Below are positions 18,729-26,452 of a stretch of DNA of 64,000 nucleotides, one piece after another. The notes below the pieces were generated by a model. That model was not told the origin of the DNA. It made no database searches and saw nothing but the letters and a program-made list of their open reading frames with translations. Made by a program: the position numbers and the translations under genes. Location of the stretch: NCBI RefSeq assembly GCF_001578105.1, contig NZ_CP014275.1, positions 2,046,001-2,110,000 of the forward strand. The letters are read 5' to 3'. This DNA is from Martelella sp. AD-3 (lineage in GTDB: Bacteria; Pseudomonadota; Alphaproteobacteria; Rhizobiales; Rhizobiaceae). Position 1 is the first letter of the stretch. Each line of letters opens with the position of its first letter.

Positions 18729-19664
18729 TCAAGCCCTCATTTGCGCCCATTTTCTGTCGTCGCGGATGAGTGCGTTTGCCAGTTCGATAAGCTTTCGCAT
18801 GATTGCTGTCAGGGCGACTTTGGCGGGTTTTCCGGCGCCTTTCAGCGCCTCGTATTTTGCCCTCATCTGCGTGTTGAAGCGCATGGCGACGAGGGCGGGC
18901 ATATAGAGGGCGTCGCGCAGGAACTTTCGTCCACCCTGAATGAAGGCCTTGCCGCGCCATTGGCCCGATTGTCGGGTCATGGGCGCCAAACCCGCAAGGC
19001 TGGCGATCTGCTTTCGGCCAAGCATGCCGATCTCGGGGCATTCGATCAGGATCGTTGACGCCGTCACCGGACCGATGCCGGGGATGGAGGTGAGGATGTC
19101 GCGCTTTCTCGCCTTGCCGTCATCCGCGCGCAGGCGCGTTTCGATCTCGTCCTGGATTGCCGCGAGCTGGCGCTCGATCTGGGCGATGCGCGCCTTTGAG
19201 TGCCGCTTCGTCAGGGAAAGCGTTTGCGTCTTGATGCGGTTGAGCAGCCGTGTGCGGTCCCTGACGAGAGCGGTGCGCTCGATCTGCAACTCCTTGAGTT
19301 CATGATCGGTTTCCTCCACTGGCGGGTCTGGCTGAAGGTCAAATGCATCCCCCATCAGCGCCAGCATGCGCGCATCGACGCGATCGGTCTTGGCGCGGCT
19401 GCCGCGTGCCTGGGCAAACCGTCGCGCCTGCAGCGGGTTGACCTTGACGAGCGGAAGATCAGAAGCGAGCGCGCATTCAAAGGCGCCGTGATAAGGACCG
19501 GTAGCCTCATAGACAATCCGGCTGATCGGGCTATCGCCAAGCCATCGCCGCAGGTCGTCAAAGCCTGCCTGTGTGTTGGCGAAAGCCCGATGCGCCCTGT
19601 CACTCAGGCGAAAGGCGTCGAGACGGCCTTTTGAAATATCGATACCGATGCTATCATTCATCAT
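18729..19664 (-). CDS. IS110-family transposase (RNA-guided recombinase)
   Basis: DEDD-type recombinase (311 aa) that pairs element and target DNA through its guide RNA and recombines them. The RuvC-like domain shows GIDISKGRLDAF (first Asp, D9), the Glu in RIVYEATGPYHG and the paired Asp of KTDRVDARMLA. A coiled-coil middle (about residues 120-185) leads to the Transposase_20 domain with SIPGIGPVTASTILIE and SLAGLAPMTRQSGQWRGK, whose Ser is the likely nucleophile. I start at 19664 because AGGA lies upstream and the guide-RNA stem ends just before this ATG; the in-frame ATG at 19688 would lie inside the RNA. The stop is only 12 bases from the element end, so the RNA must sit on the 5' side. 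Confidence 0.93.
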   Translation of the reverse strand: MMNDSIGIDISKGRLDAFRLSDRAHRAFANTQAGFDDLRRWLGDSPISRIVYEATGPYHGAFECALASDLPLVKVNPLQARRFAQARGSRAKTDRVDARMLALMGDAFDLQPDPPVEETDHELKELQIERTALVRDRTRLLNRIKTQTLSLTKRHSKARIAQIERQLAAIQDEIETRLRADDGKARKRDILTSIPGIGPVTASTILIECPEIGMLGRKQIASLAGLAPMTRQSGQWRGKAFIQGGRKFLRDALYMPALVAMRFNTQMRAKYEALKGAGKPAKVALTAIMRKLIELANALIRDDRKWAQMRA

Positions 19665-19846
19665 CTTCGCGTGTCCTATGCTTGTCATGCAGAGCCCAAA
19701 AGCTGCTGCGTATCCGTTCAGGCCTTGAGCGAAGACGGTGGCCGATCACACTCTAACACGGTCCATGTTCCTTGCGGTTCATGACCAACCCCCTACCGAT
19801 CCGACCACCGCCACTGACCGCCGCGTGGAAGGCGGCTGTCAGTGGC
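19665..19846 (-). ncRNA. Putative bridge RNA of the IS110 element
   Basis: Read on the minus strand, the leader has three parts, as in IS621-type bridge RNAs. A 5' hairpin spans 19846-19810 (GCCACTGAC pairs with GTCAGTGGC). A target loop spans 19809-19737: outer stem GGUGGUCGGAUC with GAUCGGCCACC (one bulge), inner hairpin GGUCAUG with CAUGGACC, and two single-stranded guides. A donor loop spans 19734-19665, closed by CUUCGC with GCGAAG. Guides: GUUAGAG (19757-19751) pairs with the right target half plus core at 18710-18716. UAGGGGGUU (19795-19787) pairs with the left half at 19884-19892 with a wobble and one or two mismatches. AACGGAUAC (19718-19710) equals the right element end. GACAAG (19686-19681) pairs with the left end plus core. 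Folding is by eye; processing is inferred. Confidence 0.75.
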
Positions 19847-19885
19847 TCTTCTTCGCAGAAAAGCCGGGAAAAATCATAAGACAAG

Positions 19886-19923
19886 CGCCCTGCGTCCGAA
19901 TGGACGCACAAAGGACGCTCTAA
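19886..19923 (-). repeat. Palindromic intergenic repeat, copy 1 right part
   Basis: The GCGTCC-GAAT-GGACGC hairpin module followed by AAAGGACGCTCTAA. With 18653-18716 it completes one repeat unit split by the IS110 element. Compare the module at 25622-25662. Confidence 0.85.
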
Positions 19924-19999
19924 TGAGAAGCGCGGCGCGGCAAAGCTTTTGTTTACATATGTCTGTTTTACTCGCTCCCAGGTTTCAACCCTGGGCACG

Positions 20000-21070
20000 A
20001 TGAACGGTATGGCGTCTTTTTCTCATCTGCGAAACGCGGCTTCCCTGACGGCTGTCTCCCTGGTCCTTGCCGGTTGCTCGATCGGCGGATTGATGACGTC
20101 GTTTTCGGTCGATACCAGCCCCAAGGATACCCAGGTGGTGACCCGCAGCGAGGCGGCCAGGGCGCAGCCTTCCGCCGTGGCTTCCGCGACTGCGCAGCAG
20201 CCTTCCGCCGCCGCGCTTGCGCAGGCAGATCCGCCGCCTGAGAGCATCGAGCAGTTGATCGCCGAGACGGAGACCTCCGCCGGCCTGCCGATCGACAGCT
20301 ATCTCGGTTTCAACGAAAGCCAGGACAAGGCCGATGTCGCCGCGATTGCGGACGCGGAGGCGAAAACCGCCGAAGCGCAGACGGCGGCGGCCGGGGGGCC
20401 GGGCATCGACCCGATCAACACGGCTTCGCTTCTGCCGCACGTCGAACCCGGCGTGGGACCTGACGCAGGGCAGGGGGGCGCGGCCGAGCCGAAACAGAAC
20501 CGCATACCGGGCCTGATGCCGCTGGCTGAACGGCAATGCCGCAGCGAGCTCAACGCCATGGGCGTCACCTTCTCCGAAGTCGAGGCGATCGCGGCCGGAA
20601 GCCAGTGCGGCATTGCCTATCCGGTCAAGCTGCAGAAACTGCCGGGCAATATCGCGATCTCGCCGGATGTCACCGTTAATTGCGAGACCGCGCTCGCCTT
20701 TGCCCAGTGGGTCCAGAACGACGTGGCGCCTGCGGTGCGCGTGCGTTATCTCACCGGCCTGAAATCGATCGAAACAATGGGCGGCTATTCCTGTCGCCGT
20801 GTGAACAACGGCACCAATTCGCGCACCATGTCCGAGCATTCGAAGGGCAATGCCATCGATGTCGGCGGCTTCACGCTCAATACCGGCAAGGCGATCGACG
20901 TTTCTCCCAAGGGGTTCTTCGCCTTCCGGGAGAAGGGGCTTTTGAAATCCGTCCGCGCCAGCGGCTGCGCGTATTTCAGCACGGTGCTCGGACCAGGCTA
21001 TCCCAAGCACGATGACCACTTTCACTTTGATTTGAAGCAGCGCTCGTCCGGCAGGACCTACTGCAACTGA
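20000..21070 (+). CDS. Extensin-family lipoprotein
   Basis: Predicted lipoprotein (356 aa). An N-terminal segment with the lipobox VLAGC (Cys about residue 26) is followed by a low-complexity Ala/Gln/Glu-rich linker to about residue 170. The C-terminal extensin-like domain includes ISPDVTVNCETALAFAQWV, GGYSCRRVNN, MSEHSKGNAIDVGGFTL and HDDHFHFDLKQRSSGRTYCN. The EHSKGNAIDVGGF and DDHFHFD patterns resemble metal sites of LAS/D-Ala-D-Ala peptidases, so a peptidoglycan role is plausible but unproven. ATGs at 20000 and 20009 are both possible; the signal sequence fits either. It is probably anchored in the outer membrane or facing the periplasm. Confidence 0.88.
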   Translation: MNGMASFSHLRNAASLTAVSLVLAGCSIGGLMTSFSVDTSPKDTQVVTRSEAARAQPSAVASATAQQPSAAALAQADPPPESIEQLIAETETSAGLPIDSYLGFNESQDKADVAAIADAEAKTAEAQTAAAGGPGIDPINTASLLPHVEPGVGPDAGQGGAAEPKQNRIPGLMPLAERQCRSELNAMGVTFSEVEAIAAGSQCGIAYPVKLQKLPGNIAISPDVTVNCETALAFAQWVQNDVAPAVRVRYLTGLKSIETMGGYSCRRVNNGTNSRTMSEHSKGNAIDVGGFTLNTGKAIDVSPKGFFAFREKGLLKSVRASGCAYFSTVLGPGYPKHDDHFHFDLKQRSSGRTYCN

Positions 21071-21168
21071 TCGCCTCGCTGCCGCAGGCGGGCCGGTAAC
21101 GGTCCGAAGGCCGGGCAGGCGCGTCTTCCCCCGCAATCACCCTGCGTTTCATCGCAAGCTCCAGAGAC

Positions 21169-21200
21169 GTAACGTTTCGCGCAAGAATGCGTAACGTTAC
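21169..21200. promoter_or_regulatory. Paired GTAACGTT operator-like sites in the 21071-21509 gap
   Basis: GTAACGTT at 21169 recurs at 21191 within the perfect palindrome GTAACGTTAC, 22 bases apart (about two helical turns), followed by GTTACGTG. This looks like a regulator-binding array. The rest of the 440-base gap before clpS has no supportable gene; a 65-codon ORF at 21187 overlaps the sites and is unlikely. Confidence 0.45.
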
Positions 21201-21509
21201 GTTACGTGTCGTGTCGACAGGCGGCAGCGTGCCCTGCGCACAAGGCGTGATGTTCGAGAATGTTCGATTTCTCGCCCTTAGGTTGTTCTTCGTCTTGCTT
21301 GGGATTGCTTGCGAGCAGGGCCGTCGGAGAATGCAGACCGGAGCGCGCGGCGGCGCGGAATTTTTTCTTAATGACAAGGCCTGAAGATCGGCATTAAGAT
21401 CGGATCAGTCTCAGGGAGCTTGAAACGGTTGCGGTACATACAGATATGAACGTCAACGAAGACCGGTGTACGCGGCCCAGAATTTGAAGGACGGACGGAG
21501 TTAATAGGA

Positions 21510-21863
21510 ATGATCGCGATGTCGATCCGGATGCAGAACGACCCTTCCAAGAACGGGGGCAATCCGAACCGCGGAACGGCGGTGATCGCGCGCACCAAGC
21601 CCAAGACGAAGAAACCCAGCCTCTACCGGGTTCTCCTGTTGAATGATGACTACACACCAATGGAGTTTGTAATCCATATTCTGGAGCGTTTCTTCCAGAA
21701 GGATCGCGAGGCGGCGACCCGCATCATGCTGAACGTCCACAATAACGGCGTCGGCGAATGCGGGGTCTTTACCTATGAGGTGGCGGAGACCAAGGTCAGC
21801 CAGGTCATGGATTTTGCGCGTCAGCACCAACACCCATTGCAATGTGTCATGGAAAAGAAGTGA
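21510..21863 (+). CDS. clpS: ATP-dependent Clp protease adaptor ClpS
   Basis: N-end-rule adaptor (117 aa) that delivers substrates with destabilising N-terminal residues to ClpAP. The conserved core begins at about residue 37: [20 protein letters not shown], then [20 protein letters not shown] and [19 protein letters not shown]. The Asn-Asp in [12 protein letters not shown] and the His in NVHNNG line the degron pocket. The N-terminal 35 residues are a flexible Asn/Lys-rich tail that enters ClpA. The start at 21510 has GGAG about nine bases upstream. clpA follows 10 bases after the stop. Confidence 0.96.
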   Translation: MIAMSIRMQNDPSKNGGNPNRGTAVIARTKPKTKKPSLYRVLLLNDDYTPMEFVIHILERFFQKDREAATRIMLNVHNNGVGECGVFTYEVAETKVSQVMDFARQHQHPLQCVMEKK

Positions 21864-21873
21864 GGATCTGATC

Positions 21874-24270
21874 GTGCCAACATTCTCTCCCAGTCTCGAA
21901 AAGGCGCTGCATCAGGCTCTAACCTATGCAAATGACCGGCACCATGAATACGCGACGCTGGAGCACCTGCTCCTGGCGCTGATCGATGATGGAGATGCCG
22001 CCGCCGTCATGGGTGCCTGCAATGTCGACCTCGACGCCCTGCGCAAGACGGTCACCGAATATGTCGACACCGAGCTTGCAAATCTGGTGACCGGTTACGA
22101 CGAGGATTCCAAGCCGACCTCCGGCTTTCAGCGCGTCATCCAGCGCGCGGTGATCCACGTCCAGTCCTCCGGTCGCGAAGAGGTGACGGGCGCCAATGTG
22201 CTTGTCGCCATCTTTGCCGAACGCGAAAGCCATGCGGCCTATTTCCTGCAGCAGCAGGAAATGACCCGCTATGATGCTGTCAACTATATCTCGCACGGGA
22301 TCGGCAAGCGGCCGGGCTCGTCGGAAATCCGTACCCCGCGCGGCGCCAGTTCCGAAAACGAGGATACCGACGGCGCGGCGCAGCAGGCCGAGGAAAACGG
22401 GCGCAAGCAGCCCGACGCGCTGAAGGCCTACTGCGTCAATCTCAACGAAAAGGCGATGGGCGGCAAGATCGACCCGCTGATCGGACGCGATGCCGAGGTC
22501 AACAGGACCATCCAGGTTCTGTGCCGCCGCTCGAAGAACAACCCGCTCTATGTCGGCGACCCCGGCGTCGGCAAGACGGCGATCGCCGAGGGGCTGGCCA
22601 AGCGCATCGTCGAGGGCAAGGTGCCCGAGGCGCTGATCGATGCCACGATTTTCTCCCTCGACATGGGCACGCTGCTCGCCGGCACCCGCTATCGCGGCGA
22701 CTTCGAGGAGCGGCTGAAGCAGGTGGTCAAGGAACTCGAGGAATATGAGGGCGCCGTGCTCTTCATCGACGAGATCCATACCGTGATCGGCGCCGGCGCA
22801 ACATCCGGCGGCGCGATGGATGCATCGAACCTGCTGAAACCGGCGCTCTCTTCGGGCGCGATCCGCTGCATCGGCTCGACCACCTACAAGGAGTACCGCC
22901 AGTTCTTCGAAAAGGATCGCGCGCTGGTGCGCCGGTTCCAGAAGATCGATGTCAACGAACCGTCCGTGGACGATGCCATCGCGATCATGAAGGGGCTGAA
23001 GCCCTATTTCGAGGAATACCACAATCTGCGCTATACCAACGATGCCATCAAGGCGGCGGTGGAACTGTCGGCGCGCTACATCTCGGATCGCAAGCTGCCG
23101 GACAAGGCCATTGACGTGATCGACGAGAGCGGCGCGGCGCAGATGCTGCTTCCCGTCTCGCGCCGGCGCAAGATGATCACCGAAAAGGAGATCGAGGCAA
23201 CCGTTGCCACCATGGCCCGCATCCCGCCGAAGTCGGTGTCCAAGGACGACGAGCAGGTGCTTGCCAATCTCGAGCAGGAACTGCGCTCGGTGGTCTATGG
23301 CCAGGACAAGGCGATCGACGCGCTTGCAACCTCGATCAAGCTTGCCCGCGCGGGACTTCGCGAGCCCAACAAGCCGATCGGCTCCTATATCTTCTCCGGC
23401 CCCACGGGCGTCGGCAAGACCGAGGTATCGAAGCAGCTTGCCTCCTCGCTCGGCGTCGAGCTTCTGCGGTTCGATATGTCGGAATATATGGAGCGGCACA
23501 CGGTGTCCCGCCTTCTGGGCGCTCCTCCCGGCTATGTCGGCTTCGACCAGGGCGGCCTTCTGACCGATGGCGTCGACCAGCATCCCCATTGCGTGGTGCT
23601 CCTGGACGAGATCGAGAAGGCGCATCCGGATATCTACAATATCCTGCTGCAGGTGATGGACCACGGTTCGCTGACCGACCATAACGGCAAGAAGATCGAC
23701 TTCCGCAACGTGATCCTGATCATGACGACCAATGCGGGGGCTGCCGAAATGTCGAAGTCGGCGATCGGCTTCGGGTCTTCGCGGCGCACCGGCGATGACG
23801 AAGAGGCGCTGAACCGCATCTTCACGCCGGAATTCCGCAACCGCCTGGATGCCATCATCCCGTTTGCGCCGCTGCCGACGGAGGTCATCCATCAGGTCGT
23901 GCAAAAATTCGTCATGCAGCTCGAATCGCAGCTTTCGGAACGCAACGTCACCTTCGAACTGGAGGACAGGGCGGTCGAATGGCTGGCCTCGCGCGGCTAT
24001 GACGAGAAGATGGGCGCCCGTCCGCTCTCGCGCGTCATTCAGGAACATATCAAGAAGCCGCTCGCCAACGAGATCCTGTTCGGCAAGCTCAAGAAGGGCG
24101 GCGTTGTCCGCGTCGACGTGAAGACGGACGAGGACGGCGGGCAAGAACTGACGCTCGATGCCATTCCGGACTCAACGCCGGTCAAGCCGTCCGAACTGAA
24201 GTCGGACGGGCCGAAGGGCAAGGCCGGCAGGAAGGGCTCGAAGTCCAGCAAGTCCGCCGCCGACAGCTGA
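21874..24270 (+). CDS. clpA: ATP-dependent Clp protease ATP-binding subunit ClpA
   Basis: Hsp100 unfoldase (798 aa) that feeds proteins into ClpP. It has a double Clp-N repeat (residues about 1-140, [11 protein letters not shown]), then AAA-1 with Walker [15 protein letters not shown] and Walker [19 protein letters not shown]-2 has Walker [30 protein letters not shown] and the sensor-2 region [10 protein letters not shown]. The start is the GTG at 21874 because GAGGA lies seven bases upstream and the protein then begins [16 protein letters not shown] like its homologues; the longer ORF overlapping clpS is not used. It forms an operon with clpS and ends before a strong terminator. The Lys/Ser-rich tail is unremarkable. 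Confidence 0.97.
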   Translation: MPTFSPSLEKALHQALTYANDRHHEYATLEHLLLALIDDGDAAAVMGACNVDLDALRKTVTEYVDTELANLVTGYDEDSKPTSGFQRVIQRAVIHVQSSGREEVTGANVLVAIFAERESHAAYFLQQQEMTRYDAVNYISHGIGKRPGSSEIRTPRGASSENEDTDGAAQQAEENGRKQPDALKAYCVNLNEKAMGGKIDPLIGRDAEVNRTIQVLCRRSKNNPLYVGDPGVGKTAIAEGLAKRIVEGKVPEALIDATIFSLDMGTLLAGTRYRGDFEERLKQVVKELEEYEGAVLFIDEIHTVIGAGATSGGAMDASNLLKPALSSGAIRCIGSTTYKEYRQFFEKDRALVRRFQKIDVNEPSVDDAIAIMKGLKPYFEEYHNLRYTNDAIKAAVELSARYISDRKLPDKAIDVIDESGAAQMLLPVSRRRKMITEKEIEATVATMARIPPKSVSKDDEQVLANLEQELRSVVYGQDKAIDALATSIKLARAGLREPNKPIGSYIFSGPTGVGKTEVSKQLASSLGVELLRFDMSEYMERHTVSRLLGAPPGYVGFDQGGLLTDGVDQHPHCVVLLDEIEKAHPDIYNILLQVMDHGSLTDHNGKKIDFRNVILIMTTNAGAAEMSKSAIGFGSSRRTGDDEEALNRIFTPEFRNRLDAIIPFAPLPTEVIHQVVQKFVMQLESQLSERNVTFELEDRAVEWLASRGYDEKMGARPLSRVIQEHIKKPLANEILFGKLKKGGVVRVDVKTDEDGGQELTLDAIPDSTPVKPSELKSDGPKGKAGRKGSKSSKSAADS

Positions 24271-24296
24271 GCGGCGTGCACATCACGAGCTATGGA

Positions 24297-24325
24297 AACG
24301 CCGGGCCCTTCGCCCGGCGTTTTCC
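24297..24325 (+). terminator. Rho-independent terminator of clpS-clpA
   Basis: AACGCCGGGC (24297-24306) pairs with GCCCGGCGTT (24312-24321) around a five-base loop, followed by TTCC. It lies 27 bases past the clpA stop. Confidence 0.85.
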
Positions 24326-24435
24326 GTAGGACCTTGTCGAAAAGACGTCGCGCCGTGCGCCGCGCGTATCGGTATCGCGAATGCGGGCTCCGACTTTCGA
24401 TTTGGCGCGAGCGCCGATCATGATAAAATCCCCCC

Positions 24436-25098
24436 ATGACGACGACACCCGGATTTCAGCGCTGGCGGCACAGCGCGCCGAAAGCTGAAACGCACATCGT
24501 CTTTCCCGACGGTTGCCGTGATCTGCTGGTCCTTCGCCCGCCTTGCGCGCCTGTTCGGGTTCTCGTGACCGAGCTTGATTTCCTGCCGCGCCGGGCCGCC
24601 CTTGATTCCGGCGTCGAAATCGAAGGGTTTCGTCTTCGTCCGGGCGCGACGATCTCGCCCATGGCGTTGGAGGCGATTGCCGCGTCGCCCGAATGCGTCG
24701 AGACGATCCTCGGAGACGAATGCCAGAGGCGCGACAGCCTGGACGACGTGATCATGGCGTTGAGCGAGCCGGGCGCCACTGTCCTGTCGGCGTCCAAACG
24801 CCTCGGCATATCAGTGCGCACGCTGCAACGGTCTTTTCTCGGCCGCGCCCTGCCTCCGCCCGATTTCTGGCGGCTGCTGGCCCGTGCCAGGCGTGCCGTC
24901 GGAATGCTGCGGTCGGAGATGTCCCTTGCCGAAATCGCCGATGCCTGTGGCTTCAGCGACCAGGCGCATATGACGCGTGACCTGACGCGATGGTTCGGCG
25001 TGACGCCGGCGGGGTTGCGCCGGCGCCAGCCTACGCTCGCACTGCTCTGTCAGCCGGCGCTCGGCAACTGGACCGGCGAGCAGATTTCAACGAGATAG
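24436..25098 (+). CDS. AraC-family transcriptional regulator
   Basis: DNA-binding regulator (220 aa). The C-terminal AraC domain has two helix-turn-helix units: SASKRLGISVRTLQRSFLGR (about residues 117-136) and SLAEIADACGFSDQAHMTRD (about 157-176), ending WFGVTPAGLRRRQ. The N-terminal half (THIVFPDGCRDLLVL and FRLRPGATISPMALEAI) matches the DUF6597-type sensor of similar regulators rather than a sugar cupin. The 3' end overlaps the convergent VOC gene by 49 bases. A regulatory link between the two is plausible but not shown. The ribosome site is weak; a TATAAT-like TGATAAAAT lies just upstream, which could indicate a leaderless or short-leader message. Confidence 0.88.
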   Translation: MTTTPGFQRWRHSAPKAETHIVFPDGCRDLLVLRPPCAPVRVLVTELDFLPRRAALDSGVEIEGFRLRPGATISPMALEAIAASPECVETILGDECQRRDSLDDVIMALSEPGATVLSASKRLGISVRTLQRSFLGRALPPPDFWRLLARARRAVGMLRSEMSLAEIADACGFSDQAHMTRDLTRWFGVTPAGLRRRQPTLALLCQPALGNWTGEQISTR

Positions 25099-25445
25099 CC
25101 ATTCGGATCGCAGACATAGGAGGTCGTCTGGCCCCAGGGTTCGTGACGCACCTCCTGCACGGGTCTTGCGCCGGCGGCGAGCGCGCGATCGAAGCCGGAT
25201 CGGACGTCATCGGTCTCGAAAGCGATTTCGAAGACCGGAGATTCGGGACGGGGCTTGCCCGGCGTCTTGCCAAGTTCGCGCATCAGCCGGGTGGAGGAAA
25301 AGGCGAGCTTCGTCTCGCCGGTGGCGAGCTCGCCATAGTCTCCCGATTCATGCAGGAAGCTCCGCTTCATGTCGAAGGCGCGCTCGTAAAAGTCCAGCGT
25401 TTCGGCGACGTTGTCGACGTAAAGGATCGTGTATCTCAGGATCAT
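25050..25445 (-). CDS. VOC-family (glyoxalase-like) protein
   Basis: Small vicinal-oxygen-chelate protein (131 aa) with two beta-alpha-beta-beta-beta repeats: MILRYTILYVDNVAETLDFY at the start and VFEIAFETDDVRSGFDRALA at about residue 71. The end, TSYVCDPNGYLVEICSPV, carries the Glu expected at the metal site. The ATG at 25445 has GGAG nine bases upstream and starts at the canonical first strand; the longer ORF is rejected. Substrate is unknown; relatives include antibiotic- and methylglyoxal-related enzymes. The gene converges on and overlaps the AraC regulator. The 25446-25621 stretch upstream holds no gene. Confidence 0.88.
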   Translation of the reverse strand: MILRYTILYVDNVAETLDFYERAFDMKRSFLHESGDYGELATGETKLAFSSTRLMRELGKTPGKPRPESPVFEIAFETDDVRSGFDRALAAGARPVQEVRHEPWGQTTSYVCDPNGYLVEICSPVQLPSAG

Positions 25446-25621
25446 GATGGTTCTCCGGTTGGGTGGTTCCGAAGACCATTCTGCGCCGGGCGGCTGCCTC
25501 TGTCTTGAAAGATCACGACACAAGCGCGTTTGCGTCAGGAGGAGATAGGGAACCACGCGCGCCGGTCAGCTCTGTCGCCGGTGTGGGCGGGCGCCAACAG
25601 GGTGAAAGGCGGAACAGATCT

Positions 25622-25726
25622 AGAGCGCCGTGCGTCCATTCGGACGCACAAAGGACGCTCTAACCTATTTTATCTACGCATCGTGCTTTCCGAAAATCGA
25701 TTCCGATTTTCGGAAAGCACGATGCG
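25622..25726 (+). repeat. Palindromic intergenic repeat, intact copy 2
   Basis: Two modules. Module A, 25622-25662, is a hairpin GTGCGTCC-ATTC-GGACGCAC with an outer GAGCG/CGCTC pairing. Module B, 25678-25725, has a perfect 22-base stem: right arm CGATTTTCGGAAAGCACGAT plus GC, loop ATTC. The B stem ends directly at the stop codon of the PagL-like gene and could act as its transcript end. It is the same unit as the IS110-split copy at 18653-19923. Confidence 0.9.
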
Positions 25727-26320
25727 CTAGAAGTTTTTCGCGATGCCGAGGCCGCCATAGGTCAGGCCGCTGTTGGGGCTTGCGAGTTCCGCGTTGGAGG
25801 AATGGCGCACGGTGGCGGTGATGCTCCAGCTGTCGTCGAGGTCGACGCCGAAGGCGATATACTCGTGAAACAGCAGGTGGGAGCCGATGCCCGGGCCGCG
25901 GCCGCCATATTCATCAAGGCTGCCATTGGAAAGGGCGCCGCCGAAACCGATATCGATGAAGGTTGGGCCGGCAACCGGGAACTTCCAGCTTGCGCCGGCC
26001 ATGATCTGCGATGATTCCTCCGCCGTCGAGATGCTGGCGCTCAGAAAGAAACGAGGATGCAGGAACTTGTCGAAGCCTTCCCGGCCTTCGCTGTGGAGCG
26101 GGTCGAAGAACAGGCTGGGAATGAGGAAGACGCCCTTCTCGAAATCGGAATTTGAGCCGAGCGAGGCGGCGACTTCAAACCGGGCCTCGTCGAAAATGCT
26201 GTCTTCGACAACCGGGGACGGGCCTGCGGGAGCCCCGGCATCCGCCGCGAAAGCAGATCCCGCGCCCAAGGCCAGACAGGCCATCAGGCCGGCGGGCCTG
26301 AGAAACGATAGTAAAGTCAT
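25727..26320 (-). CDS. PagL-like lipid A deacylase (acyloxyacyl hydrolase family)
   Basis: Predicted outer-membrane beta-barrel (197 aa) with a signal peptide cleaved after AGSAFA. The C-terminal strand region FGVDLDDSWSITATVRHSSN holds the HxSN motif of PagL (H173, S175), and the protein ends in aromatic Phe as outer-membrane barrels do. PagL removes the 3-O acyl chain of lipid A. From memory of the P. aeruginosa enzyme, the third catalytic residue is a Glu 12 positions after the Ser; here that position is Thr (T187) by ungapped alignment, so activity is uncertain. The ATG at 26320 has GGAAA upstream; an ATG 12 bases earlier is also in frame. Its TAG stop abuts the palindromic repeat. Confidence 0.78.
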   Translation of the reverse strand: MTLLSFLRPAGLMACLALGAGSAFAADAGAPAGPSPVVEDSIFDEARFEVAASLGSNSDFEKGVFLIPSLFFDPLHSEGREGFDKFLHPRFFLSASISTAEESSQIMAGASWKFPVAGPTFIDIGFGGALSNGSLDEYGGRGPGIGSHLLFHEYIAFGVDLDDSWSITATVRHSSNAELASPNSGLTYGGLGIAKNF

Positions 26321-26452
26321 GCGTATTTCCAATCGGCAAGCAATCCCCGATCGCCTGGAAGACGGACCGGATTTCAGACTGCATTACTGACGATTCCATT
26401 CTCAACGTCAAGCTTAACTACGACTGATTGACGGGTCAGGAAGCGAAGAGTC

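Larger units (their letters stand above)
18717..19885 (-). mobile_element. IS110-family element inserted in a palindromic repeat
   Basis: A 1169-bp element (counting one AG core) with a DEDD transposase and a long leader that reads as a bridge RNA. Ends are placed by rebuilding the empty site: 18653-18716 joined to 19886-19923 gives one continuous repeat matching the copy at 25622-25726. The left junction is TTAG-AG-TATCC and the right is GACA-AG-CGCCC. Only AG (CT in the element's own orientation) is shared, with no terminal inverted repeats and no longer duplication, as known for IS110 elements, which often use a CT core and palindromic targets. The ORF and RNA are intact, so it may be active. 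Confidence 0.88.

Noticed and set aside
18717..19718. TATCCGTT direct repeats as IS110 boundaries
   Set aside because: The inner copy at 19711-19718 fits the donor guide of the RNA, and a 1-kb element would leave no room for the leader.
18710..19757. GTTAGAGT and ACTCTAAC as terminal inverted repeats of the IS110 element
   Set aside because: The second copy is internal and is better explained as the target guide of the bridge RNA; the true ends come from rebuilding the empty site.
21252..21265. GTTC-GAGAAT-GTTC upstream of clpS as a LexA box
   Set aside because: The spacer is six bases, not seven, and clpS/clpA are not known SOS genes.
21187..21384. A 65-codon ORF upstream of clpS
   Set aside because: It overlaps the operator-like palindromes, has no ribosome site and resembles no protein I know.
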